Source: Pseudomonas sp. 8AS (GTDB lineage: Bacteria; Pseudomonadota; Gammaproteobacteria; Pseudomonadales; Pseudomonadaceae). Taken from it: 64,000 bases of DNA. The notes below the pieces were generated by a model, which made no database searches, was not told the DNA's origin, and was given only the letters and a program-made list of their open reading frames with translations. Within the stretch, counting starts at the first letter, position 1. Each line of letters starts with the position of its first letter. Location: NCBI RefSeq assembly GCF_902506505.1, contig NZ_LR733406.1, forward strand, positions 3,303,679 to 3,367,678, read 5' to 3'. Position numbers and translations under genes: made by a program. Shown in pieces: positions 1-9,898 of the stretch.

Positions 1-320
1 TCGCCCCGCTGCCACAGGCCCAGCAGATCGCGCGCCTTGTGCTCGGGCAGCAGGCGGTATTCGCCGCTGTGCAGAGCCTGGCCAGGCAGCCTGAAGCGCC
101 AGTACTGACGCAGCCAGAAGGCGCCATCGAGCACCCCCTCGGCTTGCAACTGGTTGAGCAGGCCACCGGGAGTGGCCCCGGGCTCGACATTCAGCAGGCG
201 CGCCTCGCTCAGCTGCAGTGGTTGCTCCAGCGCCGACTGCAGGCGCCAGGCGGCCAGCGCCAGGGATACCACGAGCAGCAGCACGCCTGCGGCGAGCAGC
301 AGCAAAAGCTTGCGTATCAC
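1..320 (-). CDS. mltG: Endolytic murein transglycosylase MltG (YceG), N-terminal part only
   Basis: This is the first 106 codons of an MltG-type protein; the rest lies beyond the left edge. MltG cuts nascent peptidoglycan glycan strands at the outer face of the inner membrane. The frame opens with a GTG at 318-320, three bases after the pabC stop. It starts VIRKLLLLLAAGVLLL, a single N-terminal membrane anchor. This is followed by the family's N-terminal LysM-like segment, with the motif SGEYRLLPEH. The gene order fabF-pabC-mltG is the usual one in Pseudomonas and Escherichia, which supports the call. No catalytic residues are visible because the domain is truncated by the window edge. Confidence 0.85.
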   Translation of the reverse strand, partial: MIRKLLLLLAAGVLLLVVSLALAAWRLQSALEQPLQLSEARLLNVEPGATPGGLLNQLQAEGVLDGAFWLRQYWRFRLPGQALHSGEYRLLPEHKARDLLGLWQRG

Positions 321-323
321 GAA

Positions 324-1139
324 TCAGGAATCCAGAAGACTGCGGATAATGCCCTGCAGTTTACGGGTCAACGGCCCGACCGACCAGTCGTGCCCCTGCA
401 GCTCGCGCACCGGCCAGATGCCATATAGGCTGTTGCAGAGGAACACCTCGTCGGCAGCCAGCAGGTCGGCGCGGCTGATATCGCCCAGCTGCACGGCAAT
501 CCCCAGCGCGGCGGCCTGCGCCAGCACCTCGGCACGCATCACCCCGGCCACGCCGCAGCGCGACAGGTCGGCGCTGAGCAGGCGGCCATCCTTGACCAGG
601 AACAGGTTGCTGTAGACGCCCTCGATCACCCGCCCGGCGCCATCGCACATCAGCCCCTCGGCATAAGCCGGGTCCTGCCACTCGCTGCGGGCCAGGACCT
701 GCTCGAGACGGTTCAGGTGCTTGAGCCCGGCCAGCAACGGCTGCTCGGCCAGGCGCGTGACACAGGGAAACAGGCGCACGCCCCGGTCGGCATGCTCCGC
801 CGGGTAAACCGGCATAGGGCTGCCGAGCAGGATGCGTCGGGGCTGCGTGGGCTGCGGCGGCGCATAGCCGCGCGCGCCCTCGCCACGGGTAACCAGCAAC
901 TTGGCGACGCCCTCGCCCAGCTCGGCGCAGAAGGCCAGCAGCTCGCGTTCCAGCTCGCCGAGGTCGAGCGGCAGGCGCAAGCGCCGCAGGCCATCGTCGA
1001 GGCGCGCCAGGTGGCGGGCCAGCAGACGCGGCTGCCCACCGCGCACGGCGATCGTCTCGAACAGACCATCGCCGTAAGCCAGGCCACGGTCCAGCACGGA
1101 CAGCTGCGCCGCCGGCTGGCCGTCGACCCAGCTCAACAT
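324..1139 (-). CDS. pabC: Aminodeoxychorismate lyase (4-amino-4-deoxychorismate lyase)
   Basis: The 271-residue protein belongs to the fold-type IV PLP enzymes. PabC converts aminodeoxychorismate to p-aminobenzoate and pyruvate for folate synthesis in the cytosol. Visible family motifs are DRGLAYGDGLFETI near residue 18, the expected PLP lysine in LKHLNRLEQ near residue 140, and EGVYSNLFLVKDG near residue 173. Its ATG overlaps the fabF stop by one base (TGATG), so the two are probably translationally coupled. A branched-chain aminotransferase is the main alternative within the fold, but the length and the fabF-pabC-mltG context favour PabC. Confidence 0.93.
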   Translation of the reverse strand: MLSWVDGQPAAQLSVLDRGLAYGDGLFETIAVRGGQPRLLARHLARLDDGLRRLRLPLDLGELERELLAFCAELGEGVAKLLVTRGEGARGYAPPQPTQPRRILLGSPMPVYPAEHADRGVRLFPCVTRLAEQPLLAGLKHLNRLEQVLARSEWQDPAYAEGLMCDGAGRVIEGVYSNLFLVKDGRLLSADLSRCGVAGVMRAEVLAQAAALGIAVQLGDISRADLLAADEVFLCNSLYGIWPVRELQGHDWSVGPLTRKLQGIIRSLLDS

Positions 1140-2383
1140 CAGCCGGCGAACCGACGGAATACCAGCGAGCCGTTGGTGCCGCCAAAGCCGAAGGAGTTGG
1201 ACAGCACCGCGTCGATCGGCATGGCCTTGGCCTGATGCGCGACGAAATCGAGGTCGCAGCCTTCGTCCGGCTCATCCAGGTTGATGGTTGGCGGCGCCAC
1301 CTGGTCGCGGATCGCCAGCACGCTGAAGATCGCCTCGACGGCGCCCGCCGCGCCCAGCAGGTGACCGGTCATCGACTTGGTCGAACTGACCGCCAGCTGG
1401 TAGGCCTGCTCGCCGAATACCGACTTGACCGCAGCGGCCTCGGCCTTGTCGCCGGCCGAGGTCGAGGTGCCGTGGGCATTGATGTACTGCACTTGGTCGA
1501 CGTTCAACCCGGCATCGCGCAGCGCATTGCTCATGCAGCGCGCGGCGCCGGCGCCGTCTTCCGGCGGCGAGGTCATGTGGTAGGCGTCGCCGCTCATGCC
1601 GAAACCGACCAGCTCGGCATAGATGGTCGCGCCGCGGGCCTTGGCGTGTTCGAGTTCCTCGAGCACCAGGGCACCGGCGCCATCGGACAGGACGAAGCCA
1701 TCACGGCCCTTGTCCCACGGCCGGCTGGCCCGTGCTGGATCGTCGTTGCGGGTCGACAGCGCACGGGCTGCGCCGAAACCGCCCATGCCCAGGCCGCTGG
1801 TGGCCATTTCCGCGCCACCGGCAACCATCACGTCGGCTTCGCCATAGGCGATATTGCGCGCTGCCATGCCGATGCAGTGGGTGCCGGTGGTGCAGGCGGT
1901 GGCAACGGCGTAGTTGGGGCCCTGCAGACCCAGATGGATCGACAGGAAGCCGGAAATCATGTTGATGATCGAGCCGGGCACGAAGAACGGCGAAATACGC
2001 CGCGGCCCCTGTTCGATCAGGGACTTGCAGTTGTTCTCGATATTGGTCAGGCCGCCGATGCCCGAGCCCATGGCCACGCCGATGCGCTCGCGGTTGGCGT
2101 CCGTGACTTCCAGGCCGGAATGGCGCATCGCCTGGAAGCTCGCCGCCAGGCCGTACTGGATGAAGTAGTCGAGCTTGCGCGCCTCCTTGGCGCTCAGGTA
2201 CTCCTCGACATTGAAGCCCCGCACCGAGCCGCCAAAACGGGTGGAAAAGGCGGAAAGGTCCATATGCTCGATCAGGCCGATGCCACTGCGACCGGCCAGG
2301 ATGCCCTGCCAGCTGCTTGCCACATCGACGCCCAACGGCGACAGCATGCCCATACCGGTAACCACAACGCGTCTACGCGACAC
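1139..2383 (-). CDS. fabF: Beta-ketoacyl-ACP synthase II
   Basis: FabF condenses malonyl-ACP with acyl-ACP in type II fatty acid elongation. The 414-residue length is typical. The nucleophilic cysteine is Cys164 in [10 protein letters not shown], and the two catalytic histidines lie in [11 protein letters not shown] and [11 protein letters not shown]. It follows acpP by about 110 bases, with a hairpin plus T-run between them. That hairpin probably lets acpP be expressed in excess over fabF. It is the second last complete gene of the fab cluster and is coupled to pabC. Confidence 0.98.
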   Translation of the reverse strand: MSRRRVVVTGMGMLSPLGVDVASSWQGILAGRSGIGLIEHMDLSAFSTRFGGSVRGFNVEEYLSAKEARKLDYFIQYGLAASFQAMRHSGLEVTDANRERIGVAMGSGIGGLTNIENNCKSLIEQGPRRISPFFVPGSIINMISGFLSIHLGLQGPNYAVATACTTGTHCIGMAARNIAYGEADVMVAGGAEMATSGLGMGGFGAARALSTRNDDPARASRPWDKGRDGFVLSDGAGALVLEELEHAKARGATIYAELVGFGMSGDAYHMTSPPEDGAGAARCMSNALRDAGLNVDQVQYINAHGTSTSAGDKAEAAAVKSVFGEQAYQLAVSSTKSMTGHLLGAAGAVEAIFSVLAIRDQVAPPTINLDEPDEGCDLDFVAHQAKAMPIDAVLSNSFGFGGTNGSLVFRRFAG

Positions 2384-2427
2384 AGCGAAATCCTCTTGTT
2401 CTGTTTGAAACCTGCCGGCCCATCAAA

Positions 2428-2465
2428 GAAAAACCGCACGCCTCGTGAGGGGCAGTGCGGCTTTT
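2428..2465 (-). terminator. Hairpin with T-run between acpP and fabF (attenuator-like)
   Basis: On the minus strand the arms GCCGCAC and GTGCGGT, with an inner CCTC/GGGG pairing, are followed by TTTTTC. This looks like an intrinsic terminator just downstream of the acpP stop. fabF has no obvious strong promoter of its own after it, so partial read-through is the likely arrangement. Confidence 0.6.
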
Positions 2466-2495
2466 CCGGGTCCGAAAACCGTCGATTACGATCAA

Positions 2496-2729
2496 TCAGC
2501 CGTGGGCGTTGATGTAGTCGATGGCTTCCTGAACGGTGGTGATCTTCTCAGCTTGCTCGTCCGGGATCTCGGTCTCGAATTCCTCTTCCAGAGCCATCAC
2601 CAGCTCGACGGTGTCAAGGGAGTCGGCGCCCAGGTCTTCGACGAAGGAAGCGCTGTTGGTAACTTCGTCTTCTTTAACGCCCAGTTGCTCGGCGACGATT
2701 TTCTTGACGCGTTCTTCGATGGTGCTCAT
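2496..2729 (-). CDS. acpP: Acyl carrier protein
   Basis: The 77-residue acidic protein carries the phosphopantetheine attachment motif [12 protein letters not shown] with the modified serine near residue 37. It shuttles growing acyl chains between all Fab enzymes, PlsX and other acyltransferases. An AGGAG ribosome site lies upstream of the ATG. A promoter-like pair in the gap before fabG, plus a hairpin after the stop, suggest an abundant monocistronic transcript in addition to operon transcripts. Confidence 0.99.
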   Translation of the reverse strand: MSTIEERVKKIVAEQLGVKEDEVTNSASFVEDLGADSLDTVELVMALEEEFETEIPDEQAEKITTVQEAIDYINAHG

Positions 2730-2776
2730 GTCTAGTTTTCACTCCTATGGAAAAAATCCGTGCAGCTGAGCCGCAG

Positions 2777-2804
2777 TGTATAGAAAGGGTTTTCTAACTT
2801 TCAA
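2777..2804 (-). promoter_or_regulatory. Putative sigma-70 promoter of acpP
   Basis: On the minus strand TTGAAA (2799-2804) is separated by 16 bases from TATACA (2777-2782). The site is about 50 bases upstream of the acpP ATG and lies in the fabG-acpP gap. It is a match by eye only. Confidence 0.5.
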
Positions 2805-2917
2805 GCCAAACGCCGAGCCCGTCCGAAACAGTTCACAGCGCCGTCTACTGCTGGTTGCACTTTTGTAACGAACTTTAGACAGCTTTTATGACAATTTCCC
2901 GCAGGCTCGAGTCACAT

Positions 2918-3661
2918 TCAACTCATGTACATGCCGCCATTCACCGGCACGGTTGCGCCAGTTACGTAGGCCGCGCCGTCGGAGGCGAGGAAACCGACCA
3001 CCTTGGCGATTTCTTCCGCCTGCCCCAGACGGCCCAGGGGAATCTGCGTCAGCAGCGCTTCTCGCTGGGCTTCCGGCAGTTCGCGGGTCATGTCGGTATC
3101 GATGAAGCCCGGGGCCACCGAGTTGACGGTAATGGCACGGGAACCCACTTCGCGCGCCAGGGCGCGACTGAAACCTTCCAGACCGGCCTTGGCCGCAGCA
3201 TAGTTGACTTGCCCGGCATTGCCCATGGCACCGACCACCGAGCCGATGCTGATGATGCGCCCCCAGCGGGCCTTGGTCATGCCGCGCAGCACGGCCTTGG
3301 ACAGGCGGAACAGGCTGTTGAGGTTGGTATTGATGACATCGAACCACTCCTCGTCCTTCATCCGCAGCATCAGATTGTCGCGGGTGATGCCGGCGTTGTT
3401 GACCAGGATGGCCACCGCACCGAATTCCTTCTGGATCTGTTCCAGCACGGCACTGACCGATTCGTCGTTGCCGACATCCAGCAGCATGCCGGCACCCTGG
3501 ATGCCCTGCTCCTTGAGCGCCTCGCCTATGCGTGCGGCACCGGCTTCGCTGGTGGCGGTGCCGATCACGGTGGCGCCCTGACGGCCCAGCTCGAACGCGA
3601 TGGCCTGACCTATGCCACGGCTGGCGCCGGTGACCAGTGCGACCTTGCCTTGCAGACTCAT
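2918..3661 (-). CDS. fabG: 3-oxoacyl-ACP reductase
   Basis: FabG is the NADPH-dependent ketoreductase of fatty acid elongation. The ATG at 3661 gives 247 residues starting MSLQGKVALVTGASRGIG, with the Rossmann glycine motif at residues 12-18. Ser141, Tyr154 and Lys158 (in VNYAAAKAG) form the short-chain dehydrogenase catalytic set. The reading frame is open further upstream into fabD, but the family start and spacing (17 bases after the fabD stop) fix this start. Confidence 0.98.
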   Translation of the reverse strand: MSLQGKVALVTGASRGIGQAIAFELGRQGATVIGTATSEAGAARIGEALKEQGIQGAGMLLDVGNDESVSAVLEQIQKEFGAVAILVNNAGITRDNLMLRMKDEEWFDVINTNLNSLFRLSKAVLRGMTKARWGRIISIGSVVGAMGNAGQVNYAAAKAGLEGFSRALAREVGSRAITVNSVAPGFIDTDMTRELPEAQREALLTQIPLGRLGQAEEIAKVVGFLASDGAAYVTGATVPVNGGMYMS

Positions 3662-3678
3662 GATGCTCTCCTTGTGTC

Positions 3679-4617
3679 TCAGGCCAGCGCCGCACGTACG
3701 GCGGCGAAGGCTTCCGGGGTTTCCAGATTGTGGGTATTGATGCCTTTGACGCAACGTTTGTTCAAGCCCGCCAGCACCTTGCCCGGCCCGCACTCGACCA
3801 AATCGGTGACGCCGCGCTCGGCCAGCAGGACCACGGTTTCCACCCAACGCACCGGGCTGTAGAGCTGCGCCAGCAGGTCACGCTTGAGGGTTTCCAGGTC
3901 GGTCGACACGGCGGCGCTGACGTTCTGCACCAGGGCAATCTGCGGAGCCTGCCAGGCCAGGGCGGCCACGGCATCGGCGAACTTCTCCGCCGCCGGGCGC
4001 ATCAGCGCGCAGTGCGACGGCACACTGACCGGCAGCGGCATGGCGCGCTTGGCGCCCCGCGCCTTGCAGGCCTCGATGGCGCGCTCGACGGCAGCCGCAG
4101 CACCGGCGATCACCACCTGCCCCGGGGCATTGAAGTTCACTGCGCTGACCACCTCGCCCTGGGCCGCTTCGGCGCAAGCTGCCAGCACGTCGGCATCCTC
4201 CAGACCGAGGATCGCCGCCATGCCGCCCTGCCCGGCCGGCACGGCCTGCTGCATCAGCTGGCCACGCAGCTCGACCAGCTTGAGCGCTTCGGCAAAGCCG
4301 ATGCTGCCAGCCGCGACCAGGGCCGAATACTCACCCAGGCTGTGCCCGGCGACGAAGGCCGGACGCACCCCGCCCTCGGCCAGCCACAGGCGCCACAGAG
4401 CAATGGAAGCCGCCAGAATCGCCGGCTGGGTCTTGTCGGTTTCATTGAGGCGCTCTTCCGGCCCCTGCTGGATCAAGGCCCAGAGGTCGTAGCCGAGCGC
4501 ATCGGCGGCTTCGGCGAAGGTCTCGCGGATCAGCGGCTGCTGCGCACCAATCTCGGCCAGCATGCCGAGCGACTGCGAGCCCTGACCGGGGAAGACAAAT
4601 GCGAGGGAGTTGGACAT
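3679..4617 (-). CDS. fabD: Malonyl-CoA:ACP transacylase
   Basis: FabD loads malonyl units onto ACP. The 312-residue protein has the N-terminal GQGSQ motif at residues 11-15. The active-site serine is Ser93 in GHSLGEYSAL, and the catalytic histidine lies in VSVPSHCALM. It sits between plsX and fabG as expected. About 190 bases separate it from plsX, and I find no clear terminator there. Confidence 0.98.
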   Translation of the reverse strand: MSNSLAFVFPGQGSQSLGMLAEIGAQQPLIRETFAEAADALGYDLWALIQQGPEERLNETDKTQPAILAASIALWRLWLAEGGVRPAFVAGHSLGEYSALVAAGSIGFAEALKLVELRGQLMQQAVPAGQGGMAAILGLEDADVLAACAEAAQGEVVSAVNFNAPGQVVIAGAAAAVERAIEACKARGAKRAMPLPVSVPSHCALMRPAAEKFADAVAALAWQAPQIALVQNVSAAVSTDLETLKRDLLAQLYSPVRWVETVVLLAERGVTDLVECGPGKVLAGLNKRCVKGINTHNLETPEAFAAVRAALA

Positions 4618-4810
4618 CAGAACTTTCCCTTATCTACTGAGCAATGGGAGAAGGTGGAGCTGGCCAGGCCAGCCTCGAACTGCAGATTGGATGATCCGGA
4701 AAAACCTGCGGTCACAGACCAGACCACAGCTTTTGCGCACTGTTCAGCCGGGACGAGCCCCACCGCCACAATGACCAGCGGGTCACACAGGCGAAAAAAG
4801 CAAGCCGACG

Positions 4811-5821
4811 TCAGAGCAACAGGTCTTCGAGACGGCCATGCAGGCGCTGCGGCAGATTTTCGCGCACTTCGAGCAAAGCCCGACGAATGGCGCTCTGGAA
4901 GCCCTCCACGCCCGCCGCACCATGGCTCTTGACCACGATGCCCTGCAGCCCGAGAAAGCTCGCGCCATTATGCTGCGCCGGCGTCAGCTCGGTCTGCAGG
5001 CGCCGCAGCAAAGGCAGCGCCATGCCGCCAACCAGGCGCGTGGCAATATTTTCGCGAAACAGGGCCTCTATACGCGCCGAAATCATCGACGCCAGGCCTT
5101 CGCTGGACTTGAGCAGGATATTGCCGACGAAGCCGTCGCACACCACCACATCGGCCTCACCCCGGTACAAGCCATCGCCCTCGATGAAACCGGTGTAGTT
5201 CAGCCCCCGGGCCTGCTGCAGGAGGCTGGCGGCCAGCTTGACCTGCTGGTTGCCCTTGACCTCTTCGGTGCCGACGTTGAGCAGCGCCACGCGCGGGCGA
5301 ACCACGCCCAAGGCCTCGGCGGCCACCGAGCCCATGACCGCGAACTGGTAGAGATGTTCAGCACTGCAGTCGACATTGGCGCCCAGATCGAGCAGCTGGC
5401 AGCTACCGGTCGCCGTCGGCACCGGGCTGACCATCGCCGGCCGATCGATGCCGGGCAAGGTTTTCAGCACATAACGCGACAAGGCCATCAGCGCACCGGT
5501 ATTGCCGGCACTGACACAGGCCTTGGCTCGCCCGCAGCGCACCAGCTCCAGCGCCACCCGCATGGAGGCATCGGGCTTGCCACGCAGAGCCTGCGAGGGC
5601 CGCTCATCCATGCCGATCACCTCGCTGGCATGTTCGACATGCAGGCGTGCGCGATCCACAGCAGAATGCCGAGCGATCAGATCTTCGAGTATGGGAGCTT
5701 GGCCGACAAGGACCAGGTGTAGCGAGGGGAATTCGGCCAGACAGGCGATGCTGGCTGGAACAATGCAGTGGGGACCGAAGTCCCCACCCATTGCATCAAT
5801 TGCGATCAACGGAGCAGACAA
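4811..5821 (-). CDS. plsX: Phosphate acyltransferase PlsX, TTG start
   Basis: PlsX converts acyl-ACP to acyl-phosphate for the PlsY step of phospholipid synthesis. The 336-residue protein opens with the family motif [12 protein letters not shown] and has [10 protein letters not shown] near residue 108. The start codon is TTG at 5821, only three bases after the rpmF stop. No ATG lies in frame before the conserved IAIDAMGGD, so the TTG is well supported. Such close spacing suggests translational coupling to rpmF. Confidence 0.96.
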   Translation of the reverse strand: MSAPLIAIDAMGGDFGPHCIVPASIACLAEFPSLHLVLVGQAPILEDLIARHSAVDRARLHVEHASEVIGMDERPSQALRGKPDASMRVALELVRCGRAKACVSAGNTGALMALSRYVLKTLPGIDRPAMVSPVPTATGSCQLLDLGANVDCSAEHLYQFAVMGSVAAEALGVVRPRVALLNVGTEEVKGNQQVKLAASLLQQARGLNYTGFIEGDGLYRGEADVVVCDGFVGNILLKSSEGLASMISARIEALFRENIATRLVGGMALPLLRRLQTELTPAQHNGASFLGLQGIVVKSHGAAGVEGFQSAIRRALLEVRENLPQRLHGRLEDLLL

Positions 5822-5824
5822 GGA

Positions 5825-6007
5825 TTACTCGTCGGCGCCCTTGTCGATCACTTTGCGACCACGGTATACGCCTTCCGGAGATACGTGGTGGCGCAGGTGA
5901 ACTTCACCGGTGCTCTTCTCGACGGACAGGGTGCTGGCCTCGAGCGCATCGTGGGAACGACGCATGTCGCGGGCAGAGCGGGATTTTTTGTTCTGCTGAA
6001 CAGCCAT
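5825..6007 (-). CDS. rpmF: 50S ribosomal protein L32
   Basis: This 60-residue basic protein begins [20 protein letters not shown], the L32 signature. It is part of the large ribosomal subunit. The four-cysteine zinc motif found in some L32 proteins is absent, as is usual in gamma-proteobacteria. It lies between yceD and plsX, the conserved link between ribosome and lipid synthesis genes. Confidence 0.98.
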   Translation of the reverse strand: MAVQQNKKSRSARDMRRSHDALEASTLSVEKSTGEVHLRHHVSPEGVYRGRKVIDKGADE

Positions 6008-6020
6008 AACTGATTAACTC

Positions 6021-6548
6021 CTAAACGTTTGGGTCACGCTTTAACTGCGCCAATACACTGAACGGGTTGGACCGCGGTACCTCGTCCTCGCTCGACTCGG
6101 GCTCTTCGAGACCGGCCGGCTGCTGGCAATCCTCATGGGCATGGGCTGGTACGATGGGCAGAGCGAGCAACAGCTCGTCTTCGACCAGCGCCATCAGATC
6201 CAAAGGATCCTCACCCACTTCCAGCACGTCATAGCCCTTGGGCAGCGACTGGGTATCCGCGCCTTCCTTCACCACCGCGTAATCACACTCGCTTTGGATC
6301 GGCAGCACGACCAGTTCCAGACAACGCTGGCAAATCATCTTGACCTCAACCTTGAGCTCGCTGTGAATGCTCACAGCACGTCGCTCGCCACGCACGAAGG
6401 CCAGCTTCGCGTGCACAGTGCCGGCATTATCTGCCAGCGACTCGCAGAGACGCTCGAAACTTGCCAACGGCATCGACCCTTCGAGGGTGACGCCGCGATC
6501 AGCGAGTTTGCGCGGATCAACGTGGGGTGGAATCGGTCCATTCAACAT
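6021..6548 (-). CDS. yceD: YceD/DUF177 family protein (23S rRNA accumulation protein)
   Basis: The 175-residue protein has the DUF177 core ICQRCLELVVLPIQSECDYAVV near residues 93-115 and an acidic C-terminus. Family members bind or process 23S rRNA and almost always precede rpmF, as here. It is the first gene of the fab cluster, and the divergent maf gene begins 106 bases away, so the operon promoter should lie in 6549-6654. Confidence 0.93.
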   Translation of the reverse strand: MLNGPIPPHVDPRKLADRGVTLEGSMPLASFERLCESLADNAGTVHAKLAFVRGERRAVSIHSELKVEVKMICQRCLELVVLPIQSECDYAVVKEGADTQSLPKGYDVLEVGEDPLDLMALVEDELLLALPIVPAHAHEDCQQPAGLEEPESSEDEVPRSNPFSVLAQLKRDPNV

Positions 6549-6654
6549 AGGCGCAGCATTCTAGGGATGCACCCTGGCGCTGTCAAAGGAAATTCCGCCC
6601 TGTGCGCCCAATGAGCGAACCGTTAAAATTCGCCGCTTTAACCCGGAGAAAGCC

Positions 6655-7233
6655 ATGCCGCCCCTGGCGCTCGCCTCAAGCTCAGCCTATCGCCGTGAAC
6701 TGCTGGCACGCCTGCGCCAACCCTTTACCTGGAGCGCGCCGGCCATCGACGAAACGCCGCAGCCGGGAGAACCTGCCGAAGCCCTGGTGCGCCGCCTGGC
6801 CGAAGCCAAGGCGCGCGCCCTGAGCGAAGAGCATCCGCAGCACCTGATCATCGGCTCGGACCAGGTCGCTGTGCTGGGCGAGCAGATACTCGGCAAACCG
6901 CACGACTTCGAACGCGCCAAGCAACAGCTACTGGCCGCCAGCGGCGCCAGCGTCACCTTCCTCACCGGCCTGGCCCTGCTCAACAGCGCCAGCGGCCACT
7001 GCCAGGTCGACTGCATCCCCTTCACCGTGCACTTTCGCCAGCTGAACGTAGCCCAGATCAGTCGCTACCTGGAACTCGAACAACCCTACGACTGCGCCGG
7101 CAGCTTCAAGGCCGAAGGCCTCGGCGTCAGCCTGTTCCGCGCCACCGAAGGTGACGACGCCACCAGCCTGATCGGCCTGCCGCTGATCCGCCTGGTCGGC
7201 ATGCTGCACGAGGAAGGCATCCACATTCCCTGA
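6655..7233 (+). CDS. Maf family nucleotide pyrophosphatase (YceF-like)
   Basis: The 192-residue protein has the Maf N-terminal motif LALASSSAYRRELL and the catalytic IIGSDQVAVLGEQILGKP region (residues 65-82). The YceF subgroup hydrolyses m7GTP and related modified nucleotides. Location next to yceD-rpmF matches E. coli yceF and favours that subgroup over YhdE. A GGAG ribosome site seven bases upstream supports this ATG. Confidence 0.92.
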   Translation: MPPLALASSSAYRRELLARLRQPFTWSAPAIDETPQPGEPAEALVRRLAEAKARALSEEHPQHLIIGSDQVAVLGEQILGKPHDFERAKQQLLAASGASVTFLTGLALLNSASGHCQVDCIPFTVHFRQLNVAQISRYLELEQPYDCAGSFKAEGLGVSLFRATEGDDATSLIGLPLIRLVGMLHEEGIHIP

Positions 7234-7246
7234 GCAACCCATATAA

Positions 7247-7270
7247 AGAAGCCCGGCAAGCCGGGCTTCT
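7247..7270. terminator. Bidirectional terminator between maf and sppA
   Basis: A perfect 10-bp stem AGAAGCCCGG/CCGGGCTTCT with loop CAAG lies between the convergent 3' ends of maf and sppA. Flanking A and T content is modest, so it may be a moderate terminator in both directions. Confidence 0.8.
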
Positions 7271-7286
7271 CTCATCACGGGAGCAC

Positions 7287-8267
7287 TCAGCGCAGCGCCG
7301 GCCCCTGGAAGCCCGCCCAGATCGCCAGATGCTCGGCCACGCTGGCACCGAGCTTCTTGGCAAAACGGTCGAAAGGCGTCTCCTTGCGGGTGTAGTCGAC
7401 GATCTCCTTCGCCCCGATCACCTCGCGCGCAACGAAACTGCTGCTACCCAGGGCATCGACCAGGCCCAACTCCAGCGCCTGCTCGCCCGACCAGATCAAC
7501 CCGGAAAACAATTCGGGATGCTCAGCCACCTTGAGGCGATCGCCACGCCCCTTCTTCACGCTGTCAATGAACTGCTGATGGGTGGTTTGCAGCACCCCCT
7601 GCCAGAACTGGGTTTCCTCGGCCTTCTGCGGCTGGAACGGGTCGAGGAAGGCCTTGTGCTCGCCCGAGGTGTAGACGCGACGATCCACGCCGATCTTCTC
7701 CATCACCCCGACAAAACCGAAGGTGGCCGCAGTCACCCCGATGGAGCCGACCAGGCTGGCCTTATCGGCATAGATCTGGTCGGCCGCACTGGCGATGTAA
7801 TAGGCGCCGGAAGCCCCCAGATCGCTGATCACCGCATACACCTTGATGTCCGGATGCTCGGCACGCAGGCGCTTGATCTCGTCATAGATGTAGCCCGACT
7901 GCACCGGACTGCCGCCCGGGCTGTTGATGCGCAGCACGACGCCCTTGGTTTTCGCATCCTCGAAGGCCGTGCGCAGACTACTGACGACGTTGTCGGCACT
8001 GGCCGCCTCGTCCGCCATGATCATGCCGCGAATCTCGATCAGCGCCGTATGGTTTTCGCTGCGCGCCGCCCCCTGCTGCAGATTCAGGCTCGGAGTGAAC
8101 AGCACCAGCGCGCCGAACAGGTAAATGAAGGTCAGCGTCTTGAAGAAAATCCCCCAGCGCCGCGCGCGCCGCTGCTCCTGCACGCCAGCCAGCAGGGTCT
8201 TTTCCAGCAGTTTCCAGCTCCGATCGTCGCCATTGCCAGCGACCGACGCATTCCATTCATCCGACAT
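7287..8267 (-). CDS. sppA: Signal peptide peptidase SppA, short (36K) type
   Basis: This S49-family serine protease degrades cleaved signal peptides in the inner membrane. Starting at the ATG at 8267 gives 326 residues. One membrane segment (GIFFKTLTFIYLFGALVLF, about residues 36-54) is followed by a single protease domain. The nucleophile is Ser153 in SDLGASGAYYIAS and the general base is Lys205 in SGEHKAFLDPF, the Ser/Lys dyad of the family. It overlaps the upstream HAD gene by 11 bases and shares its transcript with rluC. Confidence 0.94.
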   Translation of the reverse strand: MSDEWNASVAGNGDDRSWKLLEKTLLAGVQEQRRARRWGIFFKTLTFIYLFGALVLFTPSLNLQQGAARSENHTALIEIRGMIMADEAASADNVVSSLRTAFEDAKTKGVVLRINSPGGSPVQSGYIYDEIKRLRAEHPDIKVYAVISDLGASGAYYIASAADQIYADKASLVGSIGVTAATFGFVGVMEKIGVDRRVYTSGEHKAFLDPFQPQKAEETQFWQGVLQTTHQQFIDSVKKGRGDRLKVAEHPELFSGLIWSGEQALELGLVDALGSSSFVAREVIGAKEIVDYTRKETPFDRFAKKLGASVAEHLAIWAGFQGPALR

Positions 8268-8952
8268 ACTCGCCCACTCCAGCCGTCTGTTCATGTGCAT
8301 GCGCACCCAACCAGGTACGCAACTCGGAAAACTCATTGATCGCCAGACGCGGCCCATAGGCGCGCAAACTGTCCAGCGGCTGCGCACCGAAGCCCACTGC
8401 CACCGAATCCATGCCGGCATTGCACGCCATCTGCAGATCGAAGGCCGAATCGCCGACCATCAGCGCCTGCTGTGGCTGCAGGGCAAAATGCGCCAGGATC
8501 TCCTGCAGCATCAGCGGATGTGGCTTGCTCGCCGTTTCATCGGCGCAGCGGGTAATGTCGAAGTAATCCAGCCAGCCACGCCCCTGCAGCACCCGCTGCA
8601 GGCCATGGCGACTCTTGCCGGTAGCCACCGCCAGGCGATAGCCATCGGCACGAAAGGCCTCCAGCGACTCAGCCACCCCTGGGAACAGCGCCGACGGCTC
8701 GCCTTCCAGCTGCAAGTACCCTTCACTGTAGGCAGCCCGAAAGCGCTCAACCAGCTCAGGCTCTTCAAGCTGCGGATACAGGCTACGGATAGCCTCGGGC
8801 AGCCCCAGACCGATGATGCCCTTGATGGCCGCATCGCTGAGCTGGGGCAAATCGCAGAGATCCGCCGCCCAGCGCATAGCCGTGACGATACGACCGATCG
8901 AATCGACCAGCGTGCCGTCCCAGTCGAAGATCAGCAGTCGATAATCACCCAC
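8257..8952 (-). CDS. HAD family hydrolase (phosphoglycolate phosphatase-like)
   Basis: The protein (231 residues from GTG at 8952) has the HAD motifs [19 protein letters not shown], the lysine in SKPHPLML and VGDSAFDL. The cap domain is helical, as in subclass IA. The GTG overlaps the rluC stop, while the ORF stays open upstream within rluC. Substrate cannot be read from the sequence. Neighbouring rluC and sppA give no metabolic clue. Phosphoglycolate or another small phosphoester is plausible from the family alone. Confidence 0.88.
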   Translation of the reverse strand: MGDYRLLIFDWDGTLVDSIGRIVTAMRWAADLCDLPQLSDAAIKGIIGLGLPEAIRSLYPQLEEPELVERFRAAYSEGYLQLEGEPSALFPGVAESLEAFRADGYRLAVATGKSRHGLQRVLQGRGWLDYFDITRCADETASKPHPLMLQEILAHFALQPQQALMVGDSAFDLQMACNAGMDSVAVGFGAQPLDSLRAYGPRLAINEFSELRTWLGAHAHEQTAGVGEYVG

Positions 8953-9898
8953 CGAGACGCTCCAGGGTCCGCTCCCACATTTCATCCACCGGCGCCTCCA
9001 GCTGCAGCTCGCCACCTTCCGGCAGGCTGATCTTCAGCGCATAGGCATGCAGGAACAGACGCTTGCCGCCCAGCTCGCGGATCTCGCGAGTGAAGTCATC
9101 ATCGCCGTACTTGGAATCCCCGGCAATCGAATGCCCGGCATGCTTGGCGTGCACGCGGATCTGGTGGGTGCGCCCGGTGATCGGACTGGCCTCGACCAGG
9201 GTGGCGAACTCGCCGAAACGGCGCAGCACGCGAAATACGGTCAAGGCCTCCTTGCCCTCGGGATTGACCTCGACCATCCGCTCGCCGGAACGCAGATTGC
9301 TCTTCAGCAGCGGCGCACTGATCTTCTTCTTCGCCGTCGGCCAGTTGCCGCGCACCAGCGCCATGTAGCGCTTGTCCACGCCATCACCACGCAGCGCCTC
9401 GTGCAGGTGGCGCAGCATGCTGCGCTTCTTGGCGATCATCAGCAGACCGGAGGTATCGCGATCCAGGCGATGGACCAGCTCGATATCCTTGGCATCCGGG
9501 CGCAACTGACGGAAAGCTTCGATCACCCCGTAATTCAGGCCGCTGCCGCCGTGCACGGCAATGCCGGCCGGCTTGTTCAACACGATCAGCGCCTTGTCTT
9601 CATAGACAATGGCCGCCTCCAGACGCTCCAGCAGGCTCTGCGCCAGCGGCACCGGCTCGTCACGCTCCGGCAGGCGCAGCGGCGGGACGCGCACGACATC
9701 GCCCGCCTGCAGTTTGTATTCGGGTTTTATCCGGCCTTTATTAACCCGCACTTCGCCCTTGCGCAGGATGCGATAGATGAGGGTTTTCGGCACGCCCTTG
9801 AGGCGCGCGAGCAGGAAGTTGTCGATTCGTTGGCCGGCAAGATCCGGCGCAACCTCAATCAGCTGGACGCCGGAGGTTGGGGAGGCAGGAGTAGTCAT
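8945..9898 (-). CDS. rluC: 23S rRNA pseudouridine synthase C
   Basis: RluC modifies uridines 955, 2504 and 2580 of 23S rRNA in E. coli. The 317-residue protein has an S4 RNA-binding domain (residues about 15-75, [18 protein letters not shown]). It also has the RsuA/RluA catalytic core with the nucleophilic Asp in [12 protein letters not shown] start at 9910 is also possible, but ATG at 9898 places the S4 domain normally. The promoter must lie in the divergent space shared with rne. Confidence 0.93.
   Translation of the reverse strand: MTTPASPTSGVQLIEVAPDLAGQRIDNFLLARLKGVPKTLIYRILRKGEVRVNKGRIKPEYKLQAGDVVRVPPLRLPERDEPVPLAQSLLERLEAAIVYEDKALIVLNKPAGIAVHGGSGLNYGVIEAFRQLRPDAKDIELVHRLDRDTSGLLMIAKKRSMLRHLHEALRGDGVDKRYMALVRGNWPTAKKKISAPLLKSNLRSGERMVEVNPEGKEALTVFRVLRRFGEFATLVEASPITGRTHQIRVHAKHAGHSIAGDSKYGDDDFTREIRELGGKRLFLHAYALKISLPEGGELQLEAPVDEMWERTLERLGG

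Noticed and set aside
7287..8420. Upstream extended start of SppA
   Set aside because: The 51 extra residues are an off-frame reading of the HAD gene; ATG 8267 gives a normal anchor position.
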